The position numbers and the translations under genes were made by a program. A model generated the notes under the pieces. The model was not told where the DNA came from, made no database searches, and saw nothing but the letters and a program-made list of their open reading frames with translations. From assembly GCA_020632715.1 (NCBI GenBank), contig JACKFA010000007.1, forward strand, positions 186,001-250,000: a stretch of 64,000 nt of DNA. Direction: 5' to 3'. Position 1 is the stretch's first letter. Every line of letters begins with the position of its first letter. Source of the stretch: Deltaproteobacteria bacterium (lineage in GTDB: Bacteria; Myxococcota_A; UBA9042; PHBI01). This document shows positions 32,900 to 42,300 of the stretch, piece by piece.

Positions 32900-35470
32900 A
32901 TGGGGATCCCAACTCTCGAACCGGACAGCGAGCGCGCGCGCCGCAGCGCCCTCCTCGCCCTCGACGTCCTCGACACCGCCGCCGAGCCGGTCTTCGACGC
33001 CCTCGCGCGCCTCGCCGCGCGCCTCCTCGCCGCGCCCATCGCGCTCGTGAGCCTCGTCGACGCCGACCGCCAGTGGTTCAAGGCGAACGTCGGGCTCGAC
33101 GGCGTCACCGAGACCCCGCGCGACGTCGCCTTCTGCGACCACGCCATCCGCGGGAGCGAGGTGCTCGTCGTCCCCGACGCCGCCGCGGACCCGCGCTTCG
33201 AGGCGAACCCGCTCGTCACCGCCGCGCCCGGCATCCGCTTCTACGCCGGCGCCCCGCTCGAGCTCGAGGGCGGCCACCGCGTCGGCACCCTCTGCGTCAT
33301 CGACCGCGCCCCGCGCGCCCTCGGCGACCATGAGCGCGACGTGCTCGTCGAGCTCGCCGCCTGCGTCACCGAGGCCCTCGTCATGCGCCGCGCCATGGCC
33401 GACGGGCGCCGCGCCGCCGACGCCATCACCGCGCTCGACGCCAGGCTCCACCGCGCGCTCGCCTTCCAGGAGCGGTCGGCGCGCCTCGCCGGCGTCGGCG
33501 GCTGGGAGCTCGACCTCGCGACCGGCGAGATGGTCTGGGGCTTCGGCGTGCGCCGGATCCTCGCCGTCGACGACGCGGCCCCCGCCACCCTCGACGGCCT
33601 CCTCGCCTTCTTCGAGCCCGAGATCCGCGAGCCCGCGCGCGGCTGGCTCGCCGCCGCCGCCGGCGCCGAGCCGCGCGTCGACTCCGAGCGCTGGCTCACC
33701 TCGGCCACCGGCGACCGGCGCCTCGTCCGCGTCGTCGGCCACGTCGAGCCCGGCCCGCGCGGTCCGCGCCTCGTCGGCGCCATGCAGGACGTGACCGAGC
33801 ACCACCGCCTCTCCGAAGAGCTCGCCCGCGCCCACGAGGTCCTGCGGATGACCCTCGAGTCCCTCGACCACGGCGTGGTCACGACCCGCGAGGACGGCCG
33901 CGTGCGCTGGCTCAACCCGGCCGCGGAGCGCCTCACCGGCTGGCGCGCCGCCGACGCCGTCGGCGAGCCCCTCGACCGCGTCGTCACCCTCGTCGACGCC
34001 GACTCGCGCGCCCCCATCGGCGCCGGCCCCGCCGCGCCCGCGCCGCCCCTCGTCGCCGAGCGCCTCGTCCTCGTCCCGCGCGCCGGCGCCGACGTCCCCA
34101 TCGCGCTCGACGTCGCGCCCATCGCGCGCCCGGGCGACGGCGCCGCCATCGGCAGCGTCGTGACCCTCCGCGACGTCTCGCGCACGCGCCGCCAGCACCT
34201 CGCCCTCCGCCACCGCGCCGAGCACGACGCGCTCACCGGCCTCGCGAACCGGGTCGAGCTCGACCGCGTCCTGGCCGAGCACGTCGCGGGCGCGCGCCGC
34301 GACGGCGTCGTCCACTGCCTGCTCGTCGCCGATCTCGACCGCTTCAAGCAGGTCAACGACGCCGCCGGCCACGCCGCCGGCGACCGCGCCCTCCGCGAGA
34401 TCGCCGCCCTCCTCGCCGCGAGCGTCCGCGCGACCGACGTCGTCGCCCGCCTCGGCGGCGACGAGTTCGCCATCCTCCTCCCGCGCTGCAGCGAGCAGCG
34501 CGGCCGCGAGATCGCGCAGACCCTCTGCGACCGCGTCGCCACCTACCGCCTCGTCCACGGCGACCGCGCCTTCACCCTCGGCCTCAGCGTCGGCCTCGCC
34601 GTCGTCGACGCCCGCTACGCGACCGCCGCCGCCGCGCTCGCCGCCGCCGACGGCTGCGCCCAGGCCGCGAAGGCCGCCGGCCGCGGGCGGGTCCGCGCCT
34701 GCGCGTCGCCCGCGGCGACCGCCGCTGGCGGCGAGGCGTGGGCCGACCGCATCACCCACGCGCTCGCCCACGGCGGGGTCTCGCTCCGCGCGCGCTACCT
34801 CGAGCCCCTCGGCCTCCGCATCTACCAGCGCGGGCAGCCGCTCCGCGTCCTCGTCGAGCCCGAGCTCACCGGCGCCGACGCCGAGGTCCTCCGCGGGCAC
34901 GCCTCCCGCCTCGGCCTCGCCGGGCGCCTCGATCTCCACGTCGTCGGCGCCGTCCTGCGCGACCTCGAGCGCGCTCCGACCAGCGCCTCCGCGATGGTCG
35001 AGCTCTCGAGCGCCGTCCTCACCGATCCCGACGACGCCGCGCGCCTCCGCGACCTGCTCGTCGCCGCCCCCTGGGCGCGCGCCCACCTCTGGCTCGGCCT
35101 CGGTGAGGAGGAGGTCGTCTCGCGCCTCGACGCCGCCGCCGCGTTCATCGACGACGTCCGCGCCCTCGGCTGCCGCGTGGCCCTCCTCCGCTGCGGCGAG
35201 GCCGGCGCCGCGTTCGGCCACCTCCGCGCCGTGCGCGTGGACGCGCTCGCGCTCTCCGCTCGCTACGGCCCGGCGCTCGACCGCGACGCCATGGACCGCG
35301 CGGTCGTGCGCTGCTACGTCGACGTCGCGGGCGCGCTCGGGATCCCGACCGTCGTCGCCGGCCTCCACCGCGACGGCGCCGTCGCCGCCGCCGCCGAGCT
35401 GGGCGTCGACTTCGCCCTCGGCGCGCCGGAGCCGACCCTCGCCTCGCGCGACCTGGCCGCCGCGGGGTAG
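32900..35470 (+). CDS. GAF-PAS-PAS-GGDEF protein with degenerate EAL-like tail
   Basis: The 856-residue soluble signalling protein has a GAF domain (about residues 15-165), two PAS-like domains (about 195-305 and 315-440), a diguanylate cyclase domain (about 450-600) with an intact RLGGDEFAIL, and a C-terminal EAL-fold region lacking the catalytic EAL and other metal ligands. RATD lies five residues before GGDEF, matching the RxxD inhibitory site that binds c-di-GMP, so feedback inhibition is expected. It probably makes c-di-GMP in response to a signal sensed by GAF/PAS, while the EAL remnant may bind nucleotide or protein. GGAG lies 6 bp before ATG 32900. Confidence 0.88.
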   Translation: MGIPTLEPDSERARRSALLALDVLDTAAEPVFDALARLAARLLAAPIALVSLVDADRQWFKANVGLDGVTETPRDVAFCDHAIRGSEVLVVPDAAADPRFEANPLVTAAPGIRFYAGAPLELEGGHRVGTLCVIDRAPRALGDHERDVLVELAACVTEALVMRRAMADGRRAADAITALDARLHRALAFQERSARLAGVGGWELDLATGEMVWGFGVRRILAVDDAAPATLDGLLAFFEPEIREPARGWLAAAAGAEPRVDSERWLTSATGDRRLVRVVGHVEPGPRGPRLVGAMQDVTEHHRLSEELARAHEVLRMTLESLDHGVVTTREDGRVRWLNPAAERLTGWRAADAVGEPLDRVVTLVDADSRAPIGAGPAAPAPPLVAERLVLVPRAGADVPIALDVAPIARPGDGAAIGSVVTLRDVSRTRRQHLALRHRAEHDALTGLANRVELDRVLAEHVAGARRDGVVHCLLVADLDRFKQVNDAAGHAAGDRALREIAALLAASVRATDVVARLGGDEFAILLPRCSEQRGREIAQTLCDRVATYRLVHGDRAFTLGLSVGLAVVDARYATAAAALAAADGCAQAAKAAGRGRVRACASPAATAAGGEAWADRITHALAHGGVSLRARYLEPLGLRIYQRGQPLRVLVEPELTGADAEVLRGHASRLGLAGRLDLHVVGAVLRDLERAPTSASAMVELSSAVLTDPDDAARLRDLLVAAPWARAHLWLGLGEEEVVSRLDAAAAFIDDVRALGCRVALLRCGEAGAAFGHLRAVRVDALALSARYGPALDRDAMDRAVVRCYVDVAGALGIPTVVAGLHRDGAVAAAAELGVDFALGAPEPTLASRDLAAAG

Positions 35471-35557
35471 CGCCGACCCGGCGGGCGGCCTCGAGCGCGG
35501 GCCGTGGCGGCGTGCTCCTTGCAGAGCCTCTCGGGTCGCCCTGCCCCCGAGGAAGCC

Positions 35558-36739
35558 ATGTCGCACCCGCTCCTTCGCCTGCTCCCCTGCGTCGCGGCGC
35601 TCGCGCTCGCCGTCGCCGCGCTCTCGCCCGCGTCCGCCGTCGCGGCCTCGCCGCCACCGTCGAGCGCCGACGACGCCGCCGCCGCCGCGGCCGTCGCGGC
35701 CGCCGTGGGCGAGAGCGCGACCGCCGTGACCGCGCCGTCCGTCGGCGACCGCATCGAGCCCACCTGGGATCGCATCGATCGGCGCGTCACCTGGTTCATC
35801 GAGATGCTGCCGGTCATCGGCCTCGCGCTCCTCGTGATCGTCGCCTTCTGGTTCCTCGGGCGGCTCGTCTCGCGCTGGGATCTGCCCTTCCGCCTGCTCG
35901 CGACGAACAAGCTCCTGCAGCAGGTGCTGCGGCAGGTCGTCATGACGCTCTTCGTGCTCGTGGGGCTCCTCATCGGCCTCGAGATCATGGACGCCACGTC
36001 CCTCGTCGGCGCGGTCCTCGGCGCCGCCGGCGTCGTCGGCCTCGCCCTCGGCTTCGCCTTCAAGGATCTCGTCGAGAACTACCTCGCGAGCGTCCTCCTC
36101 AGCATCCGGCGCCCCTTCGCCGCGAACGACTTCATCTCCATCGACGGCAACGAGGGCAACGTCGTCCGCATGACCATGAGCGACACGATCCTCATGACCG
36201 CGGACGGCAACCACCTCCGGCTCCCGAACGCGAAGGTCTTCAACAGCGTCATGCTGAACTTCACGCGCAACCCGCGCCGGCGCTTCGACTGCGCGGTCGG
36301 CATCGGGCCGGACGAGTCGGTCGGCGCGGCGCTCCGCCTCGGCGTCGAGGCGCTCGCGAGGACGCCCGGCGTGCTCGCCGAGCCGGCGCCCTTCGGGCGG
36401 GTGGAGGCGCTCGCGGACTGGACGGTGAACCTCCGCTTCTTCGCCTGGGTCGACCAGCGCAGCGCCGACTACGGGAAGGCGGCGAGCGAGGGGCGGCGCC
36501 GCGTCAAGACGGCGCTCGACCGCGAGGGGATCGCGATGCCGAACCCGACCTATCGCCTCGAGACGGTGGCCCTGGAGAAGGCCGATCTCGCCTCGGCGAA
36601 GCAAGGGCAGCGCGACGCCGCGGCCCGCGAGGACGAGCTCGCCGCCGCCGCGATGGCGCACGAGGTCGAGCCGGACACGACGATCGACCGGCAGATCGCC
36701 GAGGACCGCGCCCAGAGCGACGAGAAGAACCTCCTCTGA
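35558..36739 (+). CDS. Small-conductance mechanosensitive channel (MscS family)
   Basis: The start ATG 35558 follows GAGGAA. The 393-residue product has a signal-like N-terminus, an Ala/Asp-rich periplasmic stretch, and about three further membrane helices. The pore-lining helix is recognisable as VLGAAGVVGLALGFAFKDLVENYLAS, with the Gly/Ala packing pattern of MscS TM3, followed by LLSIRRPFAANDFISIDG and the beta domain with the GNHLRLPNAKVFNSV motif. The tail is highly charged (EDELAAAAMAHEVEP). It relieves turgor on osmotic downshift. It stands downstream of the GGDEF gene and ends at a likely two-way terminator. Confidence 0.9.
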   Translation: MSHPLLRLLPCVAALALAVAALSPASAVAASPPPSSADDAAAAAAVAAAVGESATAVTAPSVGDRIEPTWDRIDRRVTWFIEMLPVIGLALLVIVAFWFLGRLVSRWDLPFRLLATNKLLQQVLRQVVMTLFVLVGLLIGLEIMDATSLVGAVLGAAGVVGLALGFAFKDLVENYLASVLLSIRRPFAANDFISIDGNEGNVVRMTMSDTILMTADGNHLRLPNAKVFNSVMLNFTRNPRRRFDCAVGIGPDESVGAALRLGVEALARTPGVLAEPAPFGRVEALADWTVNLRFFAWVDQRSADYGKAASEGRRRVKTALDREGIAMPNPTYRLETVALEKADLASAKQGQRDAAAREDELAAAAMAHEVEPDTTIDRQIAEDRAQSDEKNLL

Positions 36740-36764
36740 CCCGGTCCCGGCGCCCGCCGCGGGT

Positions 36765-36798
36765 GGGGCAGGGCGCCACGCGCGCGACGTCCTGCCCC
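36765..36798. terminator. Inverted repeat between convergent mscS-like and monooxygenase genes
   Basis: GGGGCAGG (36765-36772) pairs with CCTGCCCC (36791-36798) across an 18-base loop. It lies in the 75-bp gap between two convergent stops, so it can act for both directions. No T-run follows. Confidence 0.45.
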
Positions 36799-36814
36799 GC
36801 GTCGGCGTCGCGCG

Positions 36815-37114
36815 CTACGCGCCCTTGGCGGCGAGGACCTGCACCTTCTTGATGTCGGGCGGCGTCGCGAAGAGCTCGGGCGCCTTCGCCATGAGGGCGG
36901 CGGCGAGGTCGCCCTGGAGGTGGGCCGTGCGCGCGGCGTCGTCGGCGAAGGCGTCGAAGATCCCGAACGTCCGCTCGTCGAGCTGCAGCGCGAACCAGAC
37001 GAGCGTGCCCGACTCGCGGTTGGCGACCTCGAGCCCGGACTTCAGGAAGTCCGCGACGGTGTCCTCCTGACCGGGCTTCGCGACGAGCGTGACCAATAGA
37101 CCGTTGTTGACCAT
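36815..37114 (-). CDS. ABM-domain putative quinol monooxygenase
   Basis: The 99-residue product is a single antibiotic-biosynthesis-monooxygenase (ABM) ferredoxin-like fold: LLVTLVAKPGQEDTVADFLKSGLEVANRESGTLVWFAL then FGIFDAFADDAARTAHLQGDLAAAL. Proteins of this size are dimers related to YgiN quinol monooxygenase, acting on quinones or small aromatic oxidants. ATG 37114 has AAGGAGAG 7 bp upstream, which excludes the longer frame to 37219. It sits in a small group with other stress-flavoured genes. Confidence 0.85.
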   Translation of the reverse strand: MVNNGLLVTLVAKPGQEDTVADFLKSGLEVANRESGTLVWFALQLDERTFGIFDAFADDAARTAHLQGDLAAALMAKAPELFATPPDIKKVQVLAAKGA

Positions 37115-37302
37115 GAGCGTCTCTCCTTGGGGGGGGCCGCGGGCTGTCGCGGCGGCGACTCCGGTACGGGCGGGGAGCTCGCCCGGATCGCGCTCTTCTC
37201 CGGCGGCGTGCGCTGGCACCGCGGTTGCAGCTTGCCACGCGAACCTCTCGACCGCCCGACCGAGGCACGGCGACGCGGCGAGACCCTCAGGAGGAACTGC
37301 CC

Positions 37303-37767
37303 ATGGAGACCGTGACCCACATGCGCGAGGACACCCTCGACGGCCTGCGCGACCTGATCCGCATCAACCTCGACGCCAAGAAGGGCTTCGAGGAGTCGGC
37401 CAAGGAGCTCGACAGCGCCGCGATCAAGAGCCTCTTCCTCGGCTGCGCGGCCGAGCGCGACAGCCAGGCGGCCGAGCTCCGGCGCTACGTGGAGCTCAAC
37501 GACGAGGACGCGACGGACAGCGGCTCGGCCAAGGGGGCCATCCACCGCGCGTGGCTCAAGTTCCGCGCGGCGCTCGCCGGCGACACGGACCTCGCGGTCC
37601 TCGACGAGGCCGAGCGCGGCGAGGACAAGATCAAGGAGCTCTACGAGGAGGTCATCGTCGAGACGGCCGGCTCGCCGGTCAACGACGTCCTCCACCGCCA
37701 CATCGCGCAGGTGAAGAAGCGCCACGACCAGATCCGCGACCTCCGCGACGCGATGGCGCAGGCGTAG
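37303..37767 (+). CDS. PA2169/DUF2383-type four-helix-bundle protein
   Basis: The start ATG 37303 follows AGGAGG at 9 bp. The 154-residue product is wholly alpha-helical with the DUF2383 pattern: an N-terminal helix (TLDGLRDLIRINLDAKKGFEESAKEL), CAAERDSQAAELRRYVE, GAIHRAWLKFRAAL and HRHIAQVKKRHDQIRDLRDAM. The fold is ferritin-like, and members are often induced by stress, but their biochemical function is not known. It is transcribed divergently from the monooxygenase gene and ends at a strong terminator. Confidence 0.85.
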   Translation: METVTHMREDTLDGLRDLIRINLDAKKGFEESAKELDSAAIKSLFLGCAAERDSQAAELRRYVELNDEDATDSGSAKGAIHRAWLKFRAALAGDTDLAVLDEAERGEDKIKELYEEVIVETAGSPVNDVLHRHIAQVKKRHDQIRDLRDAMAQA

Positions 37768-37795
37768 CCGCCGCCAGCCGGTCCCGCGAACGTCG

Positions 37796-37830
37796 AGAGC
37801 CCGCCTCGGTCACCGACCGGGGCGGGCTCT
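37796..37830 (+). terminator. Strong hairpin terminator after the DUF2383 gene
   Basis: AGAGCCCGCCTCGGTC (37796-37811) pairs with GACCGGGGCGGGCTCT (37815-37830) over 16 positions with a single G-T wobble and a 3-base loop, followed by TCT. It lies 28 bp after the stop and before the convergent gene's stop at 37867, so it may act in both directions. Confidence 0.8.
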
Positions 37831-37866
37831 TCTGCGCTCGCTGCCGCGGGCGACGTCGCCGAGCGC

Positions 37867-38562
37867 TCAAGCCGCGCCCGACGACTCCGTCGCCGGCCCA
37901 GCGGCCGCCGGGTTCGGCTTCGCCGCGGCCTTCACCGGCGGGTCGTCCTCGCGCTTCGCGGCGATCGCCTTGTCCGGCATGGCCGCCGCCACCGCCGCCT
38001 CGTCGTGCTCGAAGTTCACGGCCACGTTGATCGTGAGGACGATGGCGTCCTCCTTCACGACGAGATCCGCGGACTCCGAGCGGATCAGCAGGTCCGTGAC
38101 CAGGCGCAGGCGCTCGGGCAGCTTGAACCGCCGCGTGAACGTCTTGCTGAAGTCCCACGCGATCCGGCTCGCCCGGTCACGCAGCTGCTTGTTGATGATG
38201 GACGCGATCGTGTCGTCCACGAACTGCGGCACGTACTTGATGTCGAAGTCCTCGATCCCCAACATGAACGCCAGCACCGGGCCGGACCCGGGCTCGTCCG
38301 CGGTCTTGAGCCGCGGGTGCATCCGGACCTTGGTCTCGAGGACCGTGTACTCGTCCGGCAGGACCGGCATCGGGTAGTGCACGGTGGCCGCGCACGTCAC
38401 CCGGAGCCCCTCCTGCGGCACGAACATCGCGTCGCGGACGTTGTTGATCTGGAACCACGGCCGGTCGGCCTCGTCGGGCTTCCCGAGGTACAGCCTCATC
38501 GGCAGGACCTCGACGACCGCGTCCACGAGCTCCTGCGCGCCCACCGTGATCTGCAGCTTCAT
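37867..38562 (-). CDS. Conserved-looking soluble protein of unknown function
   Basis: ATG 38562 has an AGGAGG-type site just upstream and is preferred to 38601. The 231-residue product has no signal or membrane segment. It mixes beta strands (GLRVTCAATVHYPMPVLPDEYTVLETKVRMHP) with helices (DDTIASIINKQLRDRASRIAWDFSKTFTRRF), and ends in a disordered Ala/Pro/Lys tail. The shape recalls lipid- or ligand-binding shell proteins, but I recognise no family. It is downstream of the YtxH-like gene on the same strand, with a gap of about 95 bp. Confidence 0.6.
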   Translation of the reverse strand: MKLQITVGAQELVDAVVEVLPMRLYLGKPDEADRPWFQINNVRDAMFVPQEGLRVTCAATVHYPMPVLPDEYTVLETKVRMHPRLKTADEPGSGPVLAFMLGIEDFDIKYVPQFVDDTIASIINKQLRDRASRIAWDFSKTFTRRFKLPERLRLVTDLLIRSESADLVVKEDAIVLTINVAVNFEHDEAAVAAAMPDKAIAAKREDDPPVKAAAKPNPAAAGPATESSGAA

Positions 38563-38656
38563 GAGGCCCTCCTCCTCGTCGGCGCCGCGCGCCGTCCCCA
38601 ACCGCGCCGCCCCGCTCGCGCGCCCCGCGGCGCGCGAGGGGCCGACCTCGCCGCGA

Positions 38657-39121
38657 TCACGCAGACGCCATCTTGCTCGACGCGTCCTTGGCCTTCGACT
38701 TCGCCTCGCTCGCGGCGTCCTTGGCCTTCGACTTCGCCTCCGACGCGATGCTCTTCGCCTTGTCGACGACCTTGTCCTTGAGCTCGGTGATCTTGTCCTT
38801 CGCCGACGCCACCTTCTCCTCGGCGCCGTCCTTCACCGACTCGGCCTTGTCCTTCACGTCCTCCGCCTCGCGCTTCGCGAGCTTCACGAGCTTCTGCACG
38901 AAGTCCACGATCGTCTCGCGCGTCTCCGTGCCGCTCTTCGGCGTGAAGATGAAGGTCGCCGCCGACCCGAGCACGGCGCCCGCCCCGAAGGCGGCCACCA
39001 GCGGGAGCACCCGCGACGCCGTCGTCGGGATGGTCTGAAGCCCGAGCGACTCGAGGAAGCGCTCGGAGCTGATGTTCTTGAAGCTGTCTCGGGCCTGCTC
39101 GACGAGCTCGTTGAAGTTCAT
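38657..39121 (-). CDS. YtxH/LEA-like stress protein with one membrane segment
   Basis: The 154-residue product starts MNFNELVEQARDSF after AGGAGA. A hydrophobic helix (VLPLVAAFGAGAVLGSAATFIFTP) is followed by the KSGTETRETI motif usual in YtxH proteins, then a long charged helix made of near-repeats such as SEAKSKAKDAASEAKSKAKDA. That part resembles late-embryogenesis-abundant (LEA) 11-mer helices, which protect against desiccation or salt. Membrane anchoring with a helical tail is likely. It probably heads a two-gene unit with the downstream unknown gene. Confidence 0.78.
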   Translation of the reverse strand: MNFNELVEQARDSFKNISSERFLESLGLQTIPTTASRVLPLVAAFGAGAVLGSAATFIFTPKSGTETRETIVDFVQKLVKLAKREAEDVKDKAESVKDGAEEKVASAKDKITELKDKVVDKAKSIASEAKSKAKDAASEAKSKAKDASSKMASA

Positions 39122-39369
39122 GAGGTTCTCCTGTGTACCTGCGCGCCCTGCCCGTGGCACCGCGCCTGCGCCCCGCTCAGGGCCGCTCGGAGAAGGCGCG
39201 CGCATCCGCGGAGAGGTTTGAGCAAGTCCGATGCCAGGGCGCAGCACGACCAGGAGCGAGGCGGCGAGCGCGCCGCCGCCCCCTCGCCGCCGGGACATTC
39301 CCTCCCAAGCCCGCGCCCGCCGGGGCGATTCGCCCCGACCGACGCGCTCGACCTCACCGAGCGCCGTCG

Positions 39370-42300
39370 CTACGGCTCGCGCACCTTCATCTCGGTGAAC
39401 GTCGCCGACGCGTAGTAGCCCGTCGTCGAATACCAGTTCACGCCGCGCCCGTACTCCGTCGAGCCCCACGCGCCGTTCAGGTTGCTCGAGTGGCACGCGT
39501 TGTACCACCAGGCCCCCGTGTAGCGGACCGCGCAGTTCTGGGTGCCGTCGGTGTCGTGGTCGGCGTCCCACGTCGTGAACGCGTAGCCGCTGTGCGGCGT
39601 CAGCGAGTCCCCGGCCGTCCCGCTCGGCCCCGACACCGTCAGCGTATAGAGCGTCGCCGCCCCGCCGACCGAGAACGCCGCGTACTTCTCGTAGTACGCC
39701 GTCCCCGCGTGCACGAGGTCCACGCGCGCCTCGAGCGGCCCGAACGGCGACAGCACCGACAGCGCCGCGAGGTGCTCGAGACCCACCCAGTACGCCGTCT
39801 CCGGGTCGCCGAAGCCCGCCACGTAGTCCGTCCAGCCGAGGTAGAAGTCGCTCGCCGCCGTCCGCCGCTGGAACACCGTCCAGCCGCCGCCGTCCGTCTC
39901 CTGGTCGCACCACACCGAGAACGGGGCCGCCCCGCTCGCGCCGTCCGGATCGATGTCGTAGACGCCGCTCACCTCGTAGCCCGCGTCGCGGAGGGCCTTG
40001 CAGCTCGCGAGGATCGGGTAGAGCTCGCACACGCTCGGCGCCCCCTCGCACTTCCAGCCGCTCTCGACGTCACAGGTGGCCGAGCACCCGTCGCCGCCGA
40101 CCGCGCCGCCGTCGTCGCACGCCTCGCCGAAGTCGAGCGCGCCGTTGCCGCAGTCGGCCGGGTCCACGTCCCCGATGACCACGTCGAGCACCTTCCCGCC
40201 CGGCGTCGCGAACGCCGTGTCCACGTTGAGCGGCAGCGTCGCGGCGACCGCGCTCGTGTAGAGCAGCGCCCCGTTCCGGTAGTAGCGGACGACGCCCCCG
40301 TCGACGTCGATCCGCAGCCGGTCCGTCGCCGCGTAGCTCCCGACCGACGCCCGGAACACGCCGGACTCGTAGATCTGCAGCGACGTCGCGCCGGTCAGGT
40401 AGAAGGCGTACTCGATGTCGCCGTAGCCCGCGTCCACGCTGCCGTTCCCGAGGCCGATCATCCGCTCCGCGCCCGTGTTCCCCGGCGTGAGCTCCATGTA
40501 GCCGCCGATCGCGATGGCGTCGACGCTCCGCGCCCCCGCGTCCCAGCTCCCCGACGCGCCGTCCTTCGCGAGGCTCGACCCGCGCGCGTTCAGCCCGACC
40601 ACGTCGGTCCAGAAGGCGTCCGCCCCGCAGGAGACGTCGCCCCCCGCGTCGTCGTCGACGAGCTCGATGCCGCCGAGCGTGGCGCCCGCGTCGTAGAACG
40701 ACGTGTCGACCCGCAGCGTGTCCACGATCGTCACCGGCACCGCGCTCGTGTACACGACGGTCCCGTTCCGGCGGTAGCGCACGACCGGCAGGTCCACCTC
40801 GACCGTGAGCTCGTCCCCCGTCGCGTAGCTCCCGACGGCGCCGCGATCCGCGCCGCCCTCGTAGACCCCGAGCACGCCGCCCTGCTGGAGGTAGAAGGCG
40901 TACTCGATGTCGCCGTAGCCCGCGCCCGCGTCGCCGACGCCGAGCCCGACCATGCGCCGCGTCGTCGTCTCCGTCGCGACCACCGTCACGCGCCCGCGCC
41001 CGCAGCTCACGACCTCCTCGCTCGACGCGCCCGTCCCCCAGCCGCCGCCGCCCGGCAGCAGCGCGAGCGACGTGGGCGTCCCGGCGAGCTGCTGCCCGTT
41101 CTGCCAGTGGAGCGCCGCCTCGCAGAGCGCGTCGCCAGCGACGCAGTCGCGCAGCGCCACCTCCGAGAGCCGCGCGCCGACGCTGTAGAACGACGTGTCC
41201 ACGAGCATCGCGCCGGCCGGCGGCGCCTTCGCGCTCGTGTAGAAGCCGACGCCCCGGTGCAGGTAGCGCACCTTCCCGCCCTGCCGCACGATCGCGAAGT
41301 CGTCGCCCGGCTGGTAGGTGCCGAAGCTGCGCCCGACGGCGCCGTTCTCGTAGACGTAGATCGTGCTCCCGGAGAGGTAGATCGCGTAGTCGATGTCCGT
41401 GTAGTCGGTGTTCGTGTCACCGACGCTGAGGCCGATGGCGCGGATCGTCGTGTTCTCGGGCGCCACGAACGAGACGTAGCCGTCGCCCGCGAGGGTGGTC
41501 GCGCTCACGGCCCCGGCGTCGTACGCCGAGCCGCTCCCCGACACCTTCTTCAGCGAGTCCCCCTTCGCGACGAGGCCGCCCACCGGCGCGGCCCAGTAGG
41601 CGCTCGCCCCGCAGGTCGCGTCGCCGCCGGCGTCGTCGTCGACGAGCGAGAGCCCCGAGAGCGTGCTCCCCGCGGCGTTGAACGACGTGTCGAGCCGCCA
41701 GTCCTCGATGAGCAGCGCGTCCACGGCGCTCGTGTACACGACGGTCCCGTTCTTCAGGTACTCCACGGCCGGCGCGTCGATCGCGACCGTCAGCACGTCG
41801 TCGACGGCGTAGGTGCCGACGACCCCGCGGTCGGCGCCGTTCTCGTAGATCCCGAGCTGGTTGTCCGAGCGCAGGTAGAAGGCGTACTCGATGTCGCCGT
41901 AGCTCTGGCCGGCGTCGCCGGCGCCGAGGCCGAACATCCGCTCCGCCCCGACCTGTGTCACCGTGGTCGACACGCGCCCGCGCCCGCAGCTCACCTGCTC
42001 CTCCGACGACGCCCCCGCGGCCCACCCGGAGTAGAGCGCGTCCTGCGTCAGCGACGACGGCGTCCCGCGCAGGTAGCGCCCGTTCTGCCAGCGCAGCGCC
42101 GGGTGGCAGATGGTATCGCCCGCGGTGCACGGCGTGAGCTCGAAGTCGGTCAGGCGCGCGCCCGGCGAGTAGAGCGACGTGTCCGCCACGTACGCCCCCG
42201 ACGGCGGCGTCGGGCTCGTGTAGAAGCCGACGCCGTCCTTCAGGTAGCGCACGACCCCGTCCGAGACGAGCACCGCGAAGCGCGCGCCCGCGTCGTAGGT

